Below are positions 18,919 to 27,010 of a DNA stretch of 64,000 bases, in pieces. The stretch is from Streptomyces alboniger. GTDB taxonomy: Bacteria > Actinomycetota > Actinomycetes > Streptomycetales > Streptomycetaceae. The stretch covers positions 6,820,001 through 6,884,000 of the forward strand of contig NZ_CP023695.1 in assembly GCF_008704395.1 (NCBI RefSeq). Reading direction: 5' to 3'. Position 1 is the stretch's first letter. Every line of letters begins with the position of its first letter. Position numbers and translations under genes: made by a program. Under the pieces are notes generated by a model. It was not told the DNA's origin. It did not search any database and saw only the letters and a program-made list of their open reading frames with translations.

Positions 18919-19887
18919 TCAGTCCCCTTCCGGGACGGCGAAGCGGCGCAGCTCACCCGGCAGCCGCGCACCGAGCGGTGACATGCCGCCCTCCGCGCCG
19001 TGCCGGGCCAGCAGATCCAGGGCGAGGCGGCCACGTCTGACCCGTTCCCGGGCCGTGGCGAGCGCATGGTCGCGCACATGGGCGCCGTAGGGGTAGATGC
19101 CGGTGGCCTTCGAGAGGCCGAACTTCACGTACAGCGGGGCGCCGCGCCGGATCAGCTCGGCCACCTCGTACATCCGGACGTACCCGCCGAGGTCGTCGGG
19201 CGCCTCCACGTACATGTCCATGGGGGCCCGGCTGACCCGGCGGATCTCGGTGAGATGGGCGGGGCTGAGATCGGACGGCACATTGAGGGAGTCGGCGCCA
19301 AGACGCTCGTACACCTCGTACGAGGCCGGGTTGACCGGGCCGGTCAGCGCGGACAGCTTGAAGGTGGTGTCCGCGGGGAGCACCCCGGCGACGCGGAGCC
19401 TGTGCAGGGACCACAGCACGCCCTCGTCGGCGACGAGCAGGCACTTCACGCCGAGCCCGGTGGCGCGCACGGCGTCCTCGACGCAGCCCGCGAGAGCGTC
19501 GTGCCCACGGGCGCGCAGGCCCGCGCCACCGGAGTCGGTGCGGGTGGAACCGCCGATGTCCCAGGTGCCGCGCGGCCCGGTGAACAGGCACAGCTCGATG
19601 TCGCGTTCGGCGCAGGAATCCACCATCTCGGTGATCTCGACGTCGGTGAGCATCCAGACGCCGCTGCCCTGACTGATCCGGTGGACGGGCACGTCGAGGC
19701 GCGCGCTCTCCTTCAGTACGACGGCAAGGGCCTCGGGCCCCTCGACCGAGGGAATCTCGGTACGCCAGGTACCGCCGTCGGGAAACGTGTGCGGGGAGGC
19801 GTCGGCCGGATCGACGGCGGGCACGGGGTGCCCGATCCGGGCGAGGGCGTCGGCGCCGGGGCGCCGGGGGGCTGACGGGGCGGTCAC
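18919..19887 (-). CDS. U32-peptidase-like TIM-barrel protein, first gene of sugar transporter operon
   Basis: The 322-residue soluble protein has no signal peptide. Segments such as VPVHRISQGSGVWMLTDVEI, ELCLFTGPRGTWDIGG, GLGVKCLLVADEGVLWSLH, LGADSLNVPSDLSPAHLTEI and APMDMYVEAPDDLGGYVRMYE alternate strand and helix as in a (beta/alpha)8 barrel. They recall the U32 'peptidase' family, but a catalytic assignment cannot be made. The GTG start is chosen because GGAG lies four bases upstream and the operator lies just beyond; frames further up have no protein-like sequence. Its place ahead of a sugar importer suggests a sugar-linked role rather than proteolysis. An aldolase- or isomerase-like function is possible. 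Confidence 0.6.
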   Translation of the reverse strand: MTAPSAPRRPGADALARIGHPVPAVDPADASPHTFPDGGTWRTEIPSVEGPEALAVVLKESARLDVPVHRISQGSGVWMLTDVEITEMVDSCAERDIELCLFTGPRGTWDIGGSTRTDSGGAGLRARGHDALAGCVEDAVRATGLGVKCLLVADEGVLWSLHRLRVAGVLPADTTFKLSALTGPVNPASYEVYERLGADSLNVPSDLSPAHLTEIRRVSRAPMDMYVEAPDDLGGYVRMYEVAELIRRGAPLYVKFGLSKATGIYPYGAHVRDHALATARERVRRGRLALDLLARHGAEGGMSPLGARLPGELRRFAVPEGD

Positions 19888-19898
19888 GGTACTCCAAT

Positions 19899-19914
19899 GT
19901 TCGGTATGTCGAAT
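19899..19914 (-). promoter_or_regulatory. IclR-type operator upstream of U32-ABC-galM operon
   Basis: GTTCGGTATGTCGAAT (plus-strand reading) differs in two or three positions from the sites upstream of the GH51 and dehydratase genes. It sits 12 bases before the GTG start of the leftward operon, so bound protein would block transcription or leader clearance. Confidence 0.55.
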
Positions 19915-19946
19915 GCCGTTCGCCTCATGGGGCGTACGTGAGGGAG

Positions 19947-19964
19947 GCGCCCCGCCAGGGGCGC
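19947..19964 (-). terminator. hairpin, possible terminator of dehydratase-dehydrogenase operon
   Basis: A perfect 7-bp stem (GCGCCCC, loop GCCA, GGGGCGC) lies 67 bases past the dehydrogenase stop in the leftward direction, and before the operator of the next leftward operon. Confidence 0.45.
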
Positions 19965-20030
19965 GAGGCTTGGGACATGTGCGGCTCCGCCGCGGGGCGC
20001 GACCAGCCACCCCCGGCCCGCGGCAGATAC

Positions 20031-21044
20031 TCAAGGCACCAGAAGCACCTTCCCGACCTTCGGATCGCCCCCGCCCACCAGGGCGACGGCCTCCCCGAAC
20101 CGCTCCAGCGGAAACTCGTGCGTGATCAGCGGCGCCGGGTCGAGCAGTCCGAGGCCGAAGGCCCGCACCGCGTCCGACCAGGCCGAGGACGACGCCCCGA
20201 AGACGGACCGCACCTCCAGCTGGCTCAGCGACAGATGTACGGGGTCGATGCCGACGGCCCCCGGTGCGAACATCCCGGTGAGCACGACCCGCCCGCCCCG
20301 ACGGGCGAGCAGACACGAGGAGGCGGCGGTGGTCGCCGCGCCCGCCGTCTCTACGACCAGGTCGAAGCGGCCATGGGCAGCCCGAGCCTCGTCGGGCGAG
20401 AGCGCGTCCGTGGCGCCGAACTCCCGCGCCCGCTCCCCACGTGCCCCGCGCGGATCGACGACGGCCAGCTCGGCCGGGGAGGACGCGGAAAGCAGCTGCA
20501 CCGCCAGCATCCCGAGGGTGCCCGCGCCGACCACCGCGACCCGCTCACCGGGGCGCGGACGGCCCGTCCGCACGGCGGCCGCGATCACCGCGGCCGGTTC
20601 GAGCAGGGCGGCGGCGCGCAGGTCCGCGTCGTCGGCCAGCGGATGCAACAGCCGCGCGGGGACTGCCAGATGGCCGGCGAAGGCGCCCGGCTCGGTGAAC
20701 CCGGTCTCGGCGTAGCCACCGGTGCACAGGCTGGTCTCCCCGCACCGGCAGCGCTCGCAGAGGCCGCACGCCCGGAACCCCTCGGCGACGGTCCTGCGGC
20801 CGACGAGCGCGGGGTCGACGCCCGCGCCCACCGCCGTCACGGTCCCGGACCACTCGTGCCCGGGCGTCACCGGGTAGCGGACGTAGGCGGCGTCGCGATG
20901 ACCGTCGTACACCTCACGGTCGCTCATGCAGATCCCGGCGGCGGCCACCTGGACCAGGACCTCGCCGGGCCCCGGCACCGGGACGTCGCCGGTGACCAGC
21001 CGGTGCTCGCCCGGCCGGTCCACGACGATCGCGCGGCTGCTCAC
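20031..21044 (-). CDS. zinc-type medium-chain (MDR) sugar/polyol dehydrogenase
   Basis: The 337-residue oxidoreductase has the catalytic zinc Cys in AAGICMSDREVYDGH, a PVTPGHEWSGTV motif, and a four-cysteine structural zinc lobe (CGLCERCRCGETSLC). A Rossmann NAD(P) motif VAVVGAGTLGMLAVQLL follows. It resembles sorbitol/threonine/L-arabinitol-type dehydrogenases. It starts with GTG in a GTGA overlap with the upstream dehydratase gene, so the two are translationally coupled. Working with a sugar-acid dehydratase and the lactonase nearby, it could oxidise an aldose (arabinose or galactose) at C1, or act on a later intermediate. The substrate is inferred only. Confidence 0.85.
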   Translation of the reverse strand: MSSRAIVVDRPGEHRLVTGDVPVPGPGEVLVQVAAAGICMSDREVYDGHRDAAYVRYPVTPGHEWSGTVTAVGAGVDPALVGRRTVAEGFRACGLCERCRCGETSLCTGGYAETGFTEPGAFAGHLAVPARLLHPLADDADLRAAALLEPAAVIAAAVRTGRPRPGERVAVVGAGTLGMLAVQLLSASSPAELAVVDPRGARGERAREFGATDALSPDEARAAHGRFDLVVETAGAATTAASSCLLARRGGRVVLTGMFAPGAVGIDPVHLSLSQLEVRSVFGASSSAWSDAVRAFGLGLLDPAPLITHEFPLERFGEAVALVGGGDPKVGKVLLVP

Positions 21045-22207
21045 TTCTTGGCCCCGCCGGGCGAACGCTTCTCCCAGCCCTCGGCCCACAGGTCGAAGCG
21101 GGCCTGCTGCTGGGGGAATTCGGCGGCCGCGTCGATGTCCAGCTCGACACCGAGGCCGGGAGCGTGCGACAGCTCGAAGCAGCCGGTCTCCGGATCGACC
21201 TGGGGCGCGCCCTTGACGACCTTCCTGATGTCGGAGTCCGCGAAGTCGTTGAAGTGCTCAAGGGCCTTGAAGTTCGGTGTGGTGAAGCCGACTTGGAGCG
21301 AGGCCGCGGTCAGCACGGGACCGCCCACGTTGTGCGGGGCGACCAGCATGTAGTGGGTCTCGGCGGTGGCCGCGAGCTTGCGGGTCTCCCAGATGCCGCC
21401 GATGTGACCGACGTCGGGCTGGATGATGTCCACGGCCTGGCTCTCGAAAAGCTCCCGGAACTCGATCCGGTCGTGGATGCGCTCGCCGGTCGCCACCGGC
21501 ATGTCCACCTTCGCGGCCACCTTCTCCAGTGCCTTGAGGTTCTCCGGCGGCACCGGCTCCTCCAGCCAGGCGGGGCGGAACGGCGCGAGGTCGCGGGCGA
21601 GGCGGACCGCCGTGGCGGGCGAGAACCGGCCGTGCATCTCCAGCATCAGCTCGGCGTCCGGCCCGATCGCGTCGCGCACGGCCTCGATCAACGAGACGGC
21701 GTACACGCTCTGTTCGTGGTCCAGTTCGTAGTGCCCGGTGCCGAACGGGTCGATCTTCAGCGCGCGATAGCCGCGCTCCATGACCCCCTGGGCGGCCTTG
21801 TGGTACGCCTCCGGGGTGCGCTCGGTGGTGTACCAGCCGTTCGCGTACGCCTTGACGCGGTCGGTGACCTTGCCGCCGAGCAGCTGCCAGACGGGGACGC
21901 CCAGCGCCTTGCCCTTGATGTCCCAGCAGGCCATCTCGATGACCGCGATGCCCGACATCACGATCTCGCCCGCCCGGCCGTAGTCGCCGTACTTCATCCT
22001 GCGGACGAGGTCCTCGACCGCGAACGGGTCGGACCCGGCGATGTGATGGGCCTCCGCCTCGCGGAGATAGCCGATGAGCGCGTCGGTGTGGCCGAGCATG
22101 CGCGTCTCGCCGATGCCGGTCAGGCCCTCGTCGGTGTGCACCTGGACGTAGGTGAGATTACGCCAGGGCGTTCCGACCACATGCGTGCTGATTCCCGTGA
22201 TGCGCAA
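21041..22207 (-). CDS. enolase-superfamily sugar-acid dehydratase (mandelate racemase subgroup)
   Basis: The 388-residue enzyme has a capping domain followed by a barrel with ALKIDPFG (Lys near residue 165), ELMLEMHGRFSP, PAWLEEPVPPENL, ATGERI, IIQPDVGHIGGIWETRKLA and a late APHNVGGPV His. This is the pattern of D-galactonate/arabinonate-type dehydratases. They remove water from an aldonate to give a 2-keto-3-deoxy sugar acid. I chose a TTG start because AAGGGG lies eight bases upstream and both operator half-sites then fall outside the gene. A GTG 12 codons earlier would put the operator inside it. It leads the dehydrogenase gene. The exact sugar acid is unknown. Confidence 0.85.
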   Translation of the reverse strand: MRITGISTHVVGTPWRNLTYVQVHTDEGLTGIGETRMLGHTDALIGYLREAEAHHIAGSDPFAVEDLVRRMKYGDYGRAGEIVMSGIAVIEMACWDIKGKALGVPVWQLLGGKVTDRVKAYANGWYTTERTPEAYHKAAQGVMERGYRALKIDPFGTGHYELDHEQSVYAVSLIEAVRDAIGPDAELMLEMHGRFSPATAVRLARDLAPFRPAWLEEPVPPENLKALEKVAAKVDMPVATGERIHDRIEFRELFESQAVDIIQPDVGHIGGIWETRKLAATAETHYMLVAPHNVGGPVLTAASLQVGFTTPNFKALEHFNDFADSDIRKVVKGAPQVDPETGCFELSHAPGLGVELDIDAAAEFPQQQARFDLWAEGWEKRSPGGAKK

Positions 22208-22226
22208 GGCAGTTGCCCCTTGGTTT

Positions 22227-22252
22227 GTTCGGTATTTCGTCACACGTTCGAA
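22227..22252 (-). promoter_or_regulatory. IclR-type operator upstream of dehydratase gene
   Basis: GTTCGGTATTTCGTCA (22227-22242) and an inverted half-site GTTCGAA (22246-22252) lie between the predicted promoter and the TTG start of the dehydratase. They share the motif with the GH51 and U32-like gene upstream regions. A looser GTTCG at 22330 lies nearer the divergent iclR gene and may allow autoregulation. Confidence 0.6.
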
Positions 22253-22263
22253 ATGGTGGCGTG

Positions 22264-22293
22264 ACGGTATTCACGGTGGCCGGAGAGTGTCAA
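22264..22293 (-). promoter_or_regulatory. putative promoter of dehydratase-dehydrogenase operon
   Basis: On the minus strand TTGACA and TACCGT are separated by 18 bases, close to the Streptomyces vegetative consensus. The operator lies just downstream of the predicted start, as it does at the GH51 gene. Confidence 0.55.
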
Positions 22294-22383
22294 TGGGTCG
22301 CGCGCAACAGCCTTGGGCGCCTAACCTGTGTTCGTCATATCGGTCGGCGGCCGAGATCTCGGACGCGCAGGGTGGGAGGCCTC

Positions 22384-23151
22384 ATGGGACGACTCGTTCC
22401 CGCGGTGACCAGGTCGCTGGACATACTCGAACTGTTCCTGGAGGGGGACGGGACGCTCTCCGCGCCCGAGGTGACCCGCAGGCTTCAGCTGCCGCGCACC
22501 ACCGTGCACGAGCTGCTCACCACTCTGGCGGCCCGCTCGTATCTCGTCCAGATCCCGGACCAGCCGGGTCGCTACCGCCTCGGCGTGCGCACCTACCAGC
22601 TCGGCAGCCGCTACGCCGAGCAGCTGGACCTCGCCGCGGAGGGCCAACAGGTGGCCCGTGAGGTCGCCGAGACCTGCGACGAGACCGTCCACGTCGCCAT
22701 CCTGGAGGACACCGACGTCATCTACATCGCCAAGGTGGACTCCACCCACGCGGTGCGCATGGTCTCCGCGGCGGGCCGCAGGCTCCCCGCACACTGCACC
22801 TCGGTCGGCAAGATGCTGCTCGCGTCGCTGCCGCAGCCCGAGCTGGAAGCCCGCCTGAAGGGCAGGGAGTTCACCGCCATGACCCCCGCCAGCATCACCG
22901 ACCCGGACGAACTCGTCGCCGCCCTCGCGGCCGTCCGCGAGCGGGGCGTCGCGGTCGAGCACCGGGAGTCCAACCCGGACGTCAGCTGTGTGGCGGCGCC
23001 CGTGCGGGACAGCGCGGGCCGGGTCGTCGCGGCGCTCTCCATCTCCGTGCCGATGATCCGCTGGAGCGAGGAGCGCGAGCGGGAGCTGGCCGAGTTGGCC
23101 GCCAAGGGCGCGGGCGACCTGTCGGTCCGCCTCGGCCATCGGGGCGCGTGA
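22384..23151 (+). CDS. IclR-family transcriptional regulator
   Basis: The 255-residue protein has an N-terminal winged helix (residues about 7-65: AVTRSLDILELFL, then LSAPEVTRRLQLPRTTVHELLTTL). The C-terminal effector domain is IclR-type (VHVAILEDTDVIYIAKVDS, LPAHCTSVGKMLLA). GGGAGG lies four bases before the ATG. It is divergent from the dehydratase operon and its stop overlaps the start of the lactonase gene, so regulator and lactonase are co-expressed. It is the likely repressor of the three transcription units that carry the GTTCGGTATTTCG-type sites, released by a sugar or sugar acid. Confidence 0.88.
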   Translation: MGRLVPAVTRSLDILELFLEGDGTLSAPEVTRRLQLPRTTVHELLTTLAARSYLVQIPDQPGRYRLGVRTYQLGSRYAEQLDLAAEGQQVAREVAETCDETVHVAILEDTDVIYIAKVDSTHAVRMVSAAGRRLPAHCTSVGKMLLASLPQPELEARLKGREFTAMTPASITDPDELVAALAAVRERGVAVEHRESNPDVSCVAAPVRDSAGRVVAALSISVPMIRWSEERERELAELAAKGAGDLSVRLGHRGA

Positions 23152-24083
23152 TGAGGGCCGCGTCCGGGAGGAGGACCGCGTCCGGGAGGAGGACCGCGCC
23201 GGCCAGGAGTGCCGGGCCGGCGAGGCGAGCCGCGTACGAGGTGGCCGTGCGGGAGCAGGCGCGGCTCGGCGAGGGCCCCACCTGGGACGCGGCCACCGGA
23301 CGCCTCATCTGGGTCGACATCCTCGCCTCCCGCGTCCACACGTACGATCCCGCCGACGGCCGCCGCACGGTCATGGCCACCGAACAGCACGTCGGCGCCG
23401 CGAAGCCCCGTGCGGGCGGCGGCCTGGTGGTCAACCTCCGTGACGGCATCGGCCTGTACGGCCCCGGTGGCTCGCCCTTCTCCTGGCTGGTGCGCGACCC
23501 CGTGCCGGGCCGGCGCGGCAACGACGCCGCCGTCGCTCCCGACGGCGCCCTCTGGGCGGGCACCATGCGCTACGACGAGGCGCCGGGCGGCGGCGGCCTC
23601 ACCCGCGTCGCCCCCGACGGCACCGCCACCGAGCAGTCCGGGCCGCTCGGCGACGTCGCCGTCAGCAACGGCACGGGCTGGAGCCCCGACGGGCGGCTCA
23701 TGTACTACGCCGACAGCCCGACGCGCCGCGTCGACGTCCTCGACTTCGACGGTCGGCACGCGCGCGGTCGGCGCCCGTTCGTGGTGATCGAGGAAGGTGC
23801 GGGGGACCCCGACGGGCTGACCGTGGACGCGGACGGCTGCGTCTGGGTCGCCCTCTGGAACGGCGGAGCCGTCCGCCGGTACACCCCCGCGGGACGGCTC
23901 GACCTGACCGTCGAACTCCCCGTACCCCGCCCCACGGCCTGCGCCTTCGGCGGCCCCGGCCTGCGTGACCTCTACATCACCACGGCCCGCGCCGGCCAGG
24001 AGCGCCCGCACCCGCTGGCGGGGTCGGTGCTCGTGCTGCCGGACGCGGGCCGTGGACTGCCGGGCACGCCCTTCGCGGACTGA
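23151..24083 (+). CDS. SMP-30/gluconolactonase-type sugar lactonase
   Basis: The protein has 310 residues and a six-bladed propeller with family motifs: ARLGEGPTWDAATGRLIWVDI (metal Glu), GRRGNDAAVAPDGALWAGTM (Asn), VSNGTGWSPDGRLMYYADS and GDPDGLTVDADGCVWVAL (Asp). It hydrolyses aldonolactones to the open acids. That is the step between a sugar dehydrogenase and a sugar-acid dehydratase, both encoded just across the divergent promoter. The ATG overlaps the iclR stop (TGATG); a GTG one codon earlier is possible. The first ~28 residues are low-complexity Arg/Ala from an 18-base tandem repeat and are not part of the fold. The true start could be a later GTG. Confidence 0.85.
   Translation: MRAASGRRTASGRRTAPARSAGPARRAAYEVAVREQARLGEGPTWDAATGRLIWVDILASRVHTYDPADGRRTVMATEQHVGAAKPRAGGGLVVNLRDGIGLYGPGGSPFSWLVRDPVPGRRGNDAAVAPDGALWAGTMRYDEAPGGGGLTRVAPDGTATEQSGPLGDVAVSNGTGWSPDGRLMYYADSPTRRVDVLDFDGRHARGRRPFVVIEEGAGDPDGLTVDADGCVWVALWNGGAVRRYTPAGRLDLTVELPVPRPTACAFGGPGLRDLYITTARAGQERPHPLAGSVLVLPDAGRGLPGTPFAD
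23160..23195 (+). repeat. 18-base tandem repeat, two perfect copies
   Basis: GCGTCCGGGAGGAGGACC occurs twice in a row at the extreme 5' end of the lactonase gene. It keeps the frame and adds six residues per copy (ASGRRT). It also contains a GGGAGGAGG ribosome-site-like stretch. Confidence 0.85.
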
Positions 24084-24103
24084 GCCGGCCGGCCGCAAGA
24101 GGG

Positions 24104-25099
24104 TCAGCGCTTCAGCTCCCGCAGGTACTTCCCGAACTTCTCAAGCCCGTCGATGTCGCGCGGCCCGCTGATGCCCTCGTTGTAGTCGAGGACGAAGAAG
24201 TTGTTCTTCCTGACCGCGGGAAGCTCCTTCGTGTGCGGGGACTTCTTCAGGAACTCGATCTTCTTCTTCGCGGGCTGGTCGCCGTAGTCGAAGATGATGA
24301 CGACCTCGGGCTCGGCCTTGGTGACGGCCTCCCAGTTGACCTGCGTCCACCGCGCGTCGAGCTTGTCGAAGACGTTCCTGCCGCCCGCGGTCTTGATGAT
24401 GTCGTTCGGCGGTACCTGGCTGCCCGCCGTGAAGGGCTGGTTCGTCCCGGAGTCGTAGAGGAAGACCGGCACCCGATCGCCCTTGGGGGCCTTCTTCTCG
24501 ACGGCCGCCACGCGCTTCTTCAGGCCCCCGACGACCTGATCGGCCTTCTTCTCGACCTTGAAGATCTTCCCGAGCCGCTCCAGGTCGCTGTAGAGCGCCT
24601 TGAACGGCGTCACCTTCTGCGGGTGGCCGGGGTAGTTGAAGCAGCTCTCCGTGTGCATGAAGCTCTGGATGCCGAGCTTGTCGAGGATCTTCGGGGTGAT
24701 GCCGCGCTGGTCGCTGAAGCCGGAGTTCCAGCCCGCGACGACGAAGTCGGACTTGGCCTCGACGACGATCTCCTTGTTGAGCAGGTCGTCGCTGAGCATC
24801 TTCACCTTGGCGTACTCCGACGCCCAGGGCGACTCGCTCACCGGCGGGTTGGCGGGCGGCATCACGTACCCGTGGACGTGCTCGGTCAGGCCGAGGCTGA
24901 ACAGCTTGTCGGCGCTGCCGCCCTCGTACGCCACGGCGCGCTGGGGCACCTTGTACGGGACGGACTCGCCGCACCTCTTGACGGTGACCTTCTCGGACGC
25001 CTTCGCGGCGCCGTCCGAGTCGACGTCGGCGCCGCAGCCGGCGAGCAGCAGCGTGGCCGCGAGCGCGGAGCCCACGGCGAGGGAACGGGTGTGGGACAT
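24104..25099 (-). CDS. metallophore-binding lipoprotein (FepB/BtuF-type)
   Basis: The protein has 331 residues. A lipoprotein signal ends in the lipobox LLAGC (Cys 22). The rest follows cluster A-II/A-III binding proteins that carry siderophores, cobalamin or similar chelates: VPYKVPQRAVAYEGGSADKL, DFVVAGWNSGFSDQRGIT, FNYPGHPQKVTPFKAL, NVFDKLDARWTQVNWEAV, EVVIIFDYGDQPAKKK. It is the last gene of the leftward Zur-box operon, 38 bases after its ATPase. It would catch a metal complex outside the cell; zinc-metallophore is inferred from context. Confidence 0.88.
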   Translation of the reverse strand: MSHTRSLAVGSALAATLLLAGCGADVDSDGAAKASEKVTVKRCGESVPYKVPQRAVAYEGGSADKLFSLGLTEHVHGYVMPPANPPVSESPWASEYAKVKMLSDDLLNKEIVVEAKSDFVVAGWNSGFSDQRGITPKILDKLGIQSFMHTESCFNYPGHPQKVTPFKALYSDLERLGKIFKVEKKADQVVGGLKKRVAAVEKKAPKGDRVPVFLYDSGTNQPFTAGSQVPPNDIIKTAGGRNVFDKLDARWTQVNWEAVTKAEPEVVIIFDYGDQPAKKKIEFLKKSPHTKELPAVRKNNFFVLDYNEGISGPRDIDGLEKFGKYLRELKR

Positions 25100-25137
25100 G
25101 GGGTGATCGTGCCTTCCGAAGAGGGTGGGGACGGAGG

Positions 25138-25911
25138 TCAGAGCGCGGGGTGCAGCGCGTACAGCAGCTGGGGGTCGCCGGTGAGCGGATGCGGGACGAC
25201 GGTCGCCTTCACACCGAACACATCGGCCATGAGCTGTTCGGTGAGTACGTCCTCGGGGGTTCCCGAGGCCACCAGGCGGCCCTGGGACAGCACGCCGATC
25301 CGGTCGCAGGCCGCCGCCGCGAGGTTGAGGTCGTGCAGCACGACGAGGACGGTGAGCCCCGCGCCGCGCAGATGCGAGAGGACCTCGATCTGGTGGCGTA
25401 CGTCGAGGTGGTTGGTCGGCTCGTCGAGGACGAGCACGCCGGGCTCCTGGACGAGGGCGCGGGCGAGCAGCACGCGCTGGCGCTCCCCGCCCGACAGGGT
25501 CAGGACGCCCCGCTTGGCCAGGTGCCGGATGTCGAGCCGCTCCATCGCCCGTACGCACAGCTCGCGTTCGCGTGCGCTGAGCGCCTGGTTGCCGCGCTGA
25601 TGCGGCGCCCGGCCGAGCGCGACGACCTCCTCGACCGTGAAGTCGAGGTCGACGGCGCCGTCCTGCGTCATGGCGGCGACGAGCTGTGCGCTGCGGCGCA
25701 TCGGCAGACCGGTGATGTCGTCGCCGCCGACCCGGACGGTGCCGCGGGCGGGGCGCAGCGCGCGGTAGACGCAGCGCAGCGCGGTCGACTTCCCGCTGCC
25801 GTTCGGGCCGACGAGGCCGACGACCTCACCGCCGCCCACGTCGAGCGACAGCTCCTCCACGAGGCTCTTGCCGTCGATGACGACCCCGAGCCCCTCGATG
25901 CGCAGATCCAT
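25138..25911 (-). CDS. FecE/BtuD-type ABC transporter ATPase
   Basis: The 257-residue ATPase has Walker A GPNGSGKST, signature LSGGERQRVLLARAL, Walker B VLVLDEPTNHLD and a switch His in VVLHDLNLA. This is the typical siderophore/cobalamin ATPase layout. The ATG follows the permease stop after one base; an ATG seven codons earlier would overlap the permease. It energises the adjacent permease. Confidence 0.92.
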   Translation of the reverse strand: MDLRIEGLGVVIDGKSLVEELSLDVGGGEVVGLVGPNGSGKSTALRCVYRALRPARGTVRVGGDDITGLPMRRSAQLVAAMTQDGAVDLDFTVEEVVALGRAPHQRGNQALSARERELCVRAMERLDIRHLAKRGVLTLSGGERQRVLLARALVQEPGVLVLDEPTNHLDVRHQIEVLSHLRGAGLTVLVVLHDLNLAAAACDRIGVLSQGRLVASGTPEDVLTEQLMADVFGVKATVVPHPLTGDPQLLYALHPAL

Positions 25912-25912
25912 C

Positions 25913-27010
25913 TCAACGCCCCCCGAACACATAGCCCTTGCGGCGCATCAGCGCGATGAACACCGGCACCCCGACGAGCGCGGTGATGACACCCAGCGGC
26001 AGCTCGCGCGGCGCGACGACCGTGCGGGAGAGCAGATCGACCCAGACCATGAAGACCGCGCCGACGAGCGGGGCGACGGCGAGGACACGGGCGTGCCCCG
26101 CACCGACCACCATGCGCACCAGGTGCGGCATGACGAGCCCCACGAAGCTGATGGCGCCGCTCACCGCCACCATCACGCCGGTGATCAGCGAGACGAGCAC
26201 GAGCAGGGACCTGCGGTGCCGGTCGGGTCCGAAGCCGAGGCTCGCCGCGGTCTCGTCGCCGAGCGCCAGCACGTCCAGCGCCCGCCCGTGCCGGTACAGC
26301 ACGGCGAGCCCGACGAGCACGGCCGCGGCGACGACGGGCAGCGCGCCCCAACTGGCCGCGCCGAAGCTGCCCATGGTCCAGTACAGGACCATGCTGGTCG
26401 CCTCGCTGTCCGGCGCGAAGTAGATGATCACGCTCATCACGGCCTGGAAGCCCAGCGACATGGCCACGCCGGTCAGGACGAGCCGCAGCGGCGAGAGCAC
26501 GCCCCGGCTGGAGGAGGCGGCGTACACGAGGAACGACGCGACGAGCGCCCCGACGAACGCCCCGGCCGACACCGCGTACACGCCGAGCGCGGCGAGGCCT
26601 CCGGTGACCGTCACACCGACCGCGCCCACCGACGCCCCGGAGGAGACGCCGAGGACGAACGGGTCGGCGAGGGCGTTGCGCACCATCGCCTGGATGGCGA
26701 CGCCGACCGCGCTCAGCCCCGCCCCCACCAGCGCGGCGAGCAGCACGCGGGGCGTGCGGATCTGCCAGATGATCTGGTACGTCGTGATCTCGTCGGCGTC
26801 GATCCGCCCCCCGGTGAGCGCCGCCCACAGATAGCGGGCCGTCTCGGCGGGCGTCACGAGGGCGGCGCCGAGCCCGATGGCCACGACGACGGAGGCGAGA
26901 AGGACGAGGAAGAGCGCGACGCACGTCAGGACCAGGGCCCTGGGCGAGGCGAGCCGGTCCCGCACGGCGGCCCGGGGCCGGGTCGGCGCCGCCTCCGCGA
27001 CAGTGCTCAC
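25913..27010 (-). CDS. FecCD-type metallophore ABC transporter permease
   Basis: The 365-residue protein has about ten helices. Family motifs are TPRVLLAALVGAGLSAVGVAIQAMVRNALADPFVLGVSSGAS and the GAISFVGLVMPHLVR loop that contacts the ATPase. Only one permease gene is present, so it is expected to be a homodimer. The GTG start overlaps the MFS stop (GTGA). It imports a metal chelate of the siderophore or zincophore type. Confidence 0.92.
   Translation of the reverse strand: MSTVAEAAPTRPRAAVRDRLASPRALVLTCVALFLVLLASVVVAIGLGAALVTPAETARYLWAALTGGRIDADEITTYQIIWQIRTPRVLLAALVGAGLSAVGVAIQAMVRNALADPFVLGVSSGASVGAVGVTVTGGLAALGVYAVSAGAFVGALVASFLVYAASSSRGVLSPLRLVLTGVAMSLGFQAVMSVIIYFAPDSEATSMVLYWTMGSFGAASWGALPVVAAAVLVGLAVLYRHGRALDVLALGDETAASLGFGPDRHRRSLLVLVSLITGVMVAVSGAISFVGLVMPHLVRMVVGAGHARVLAVAPLVGAVFMVWVDLLSRTVVAPRELPLGVITALVGVPVFIALMRRKGYVFGGR

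Noticed and set aside
22208..22243. Earlier GTG start for the dehydratase gene
   Set aside because: It would place the shared operator inside the coding region and lacks a good ribosome site; the TTG with AAGGGG is better placed.
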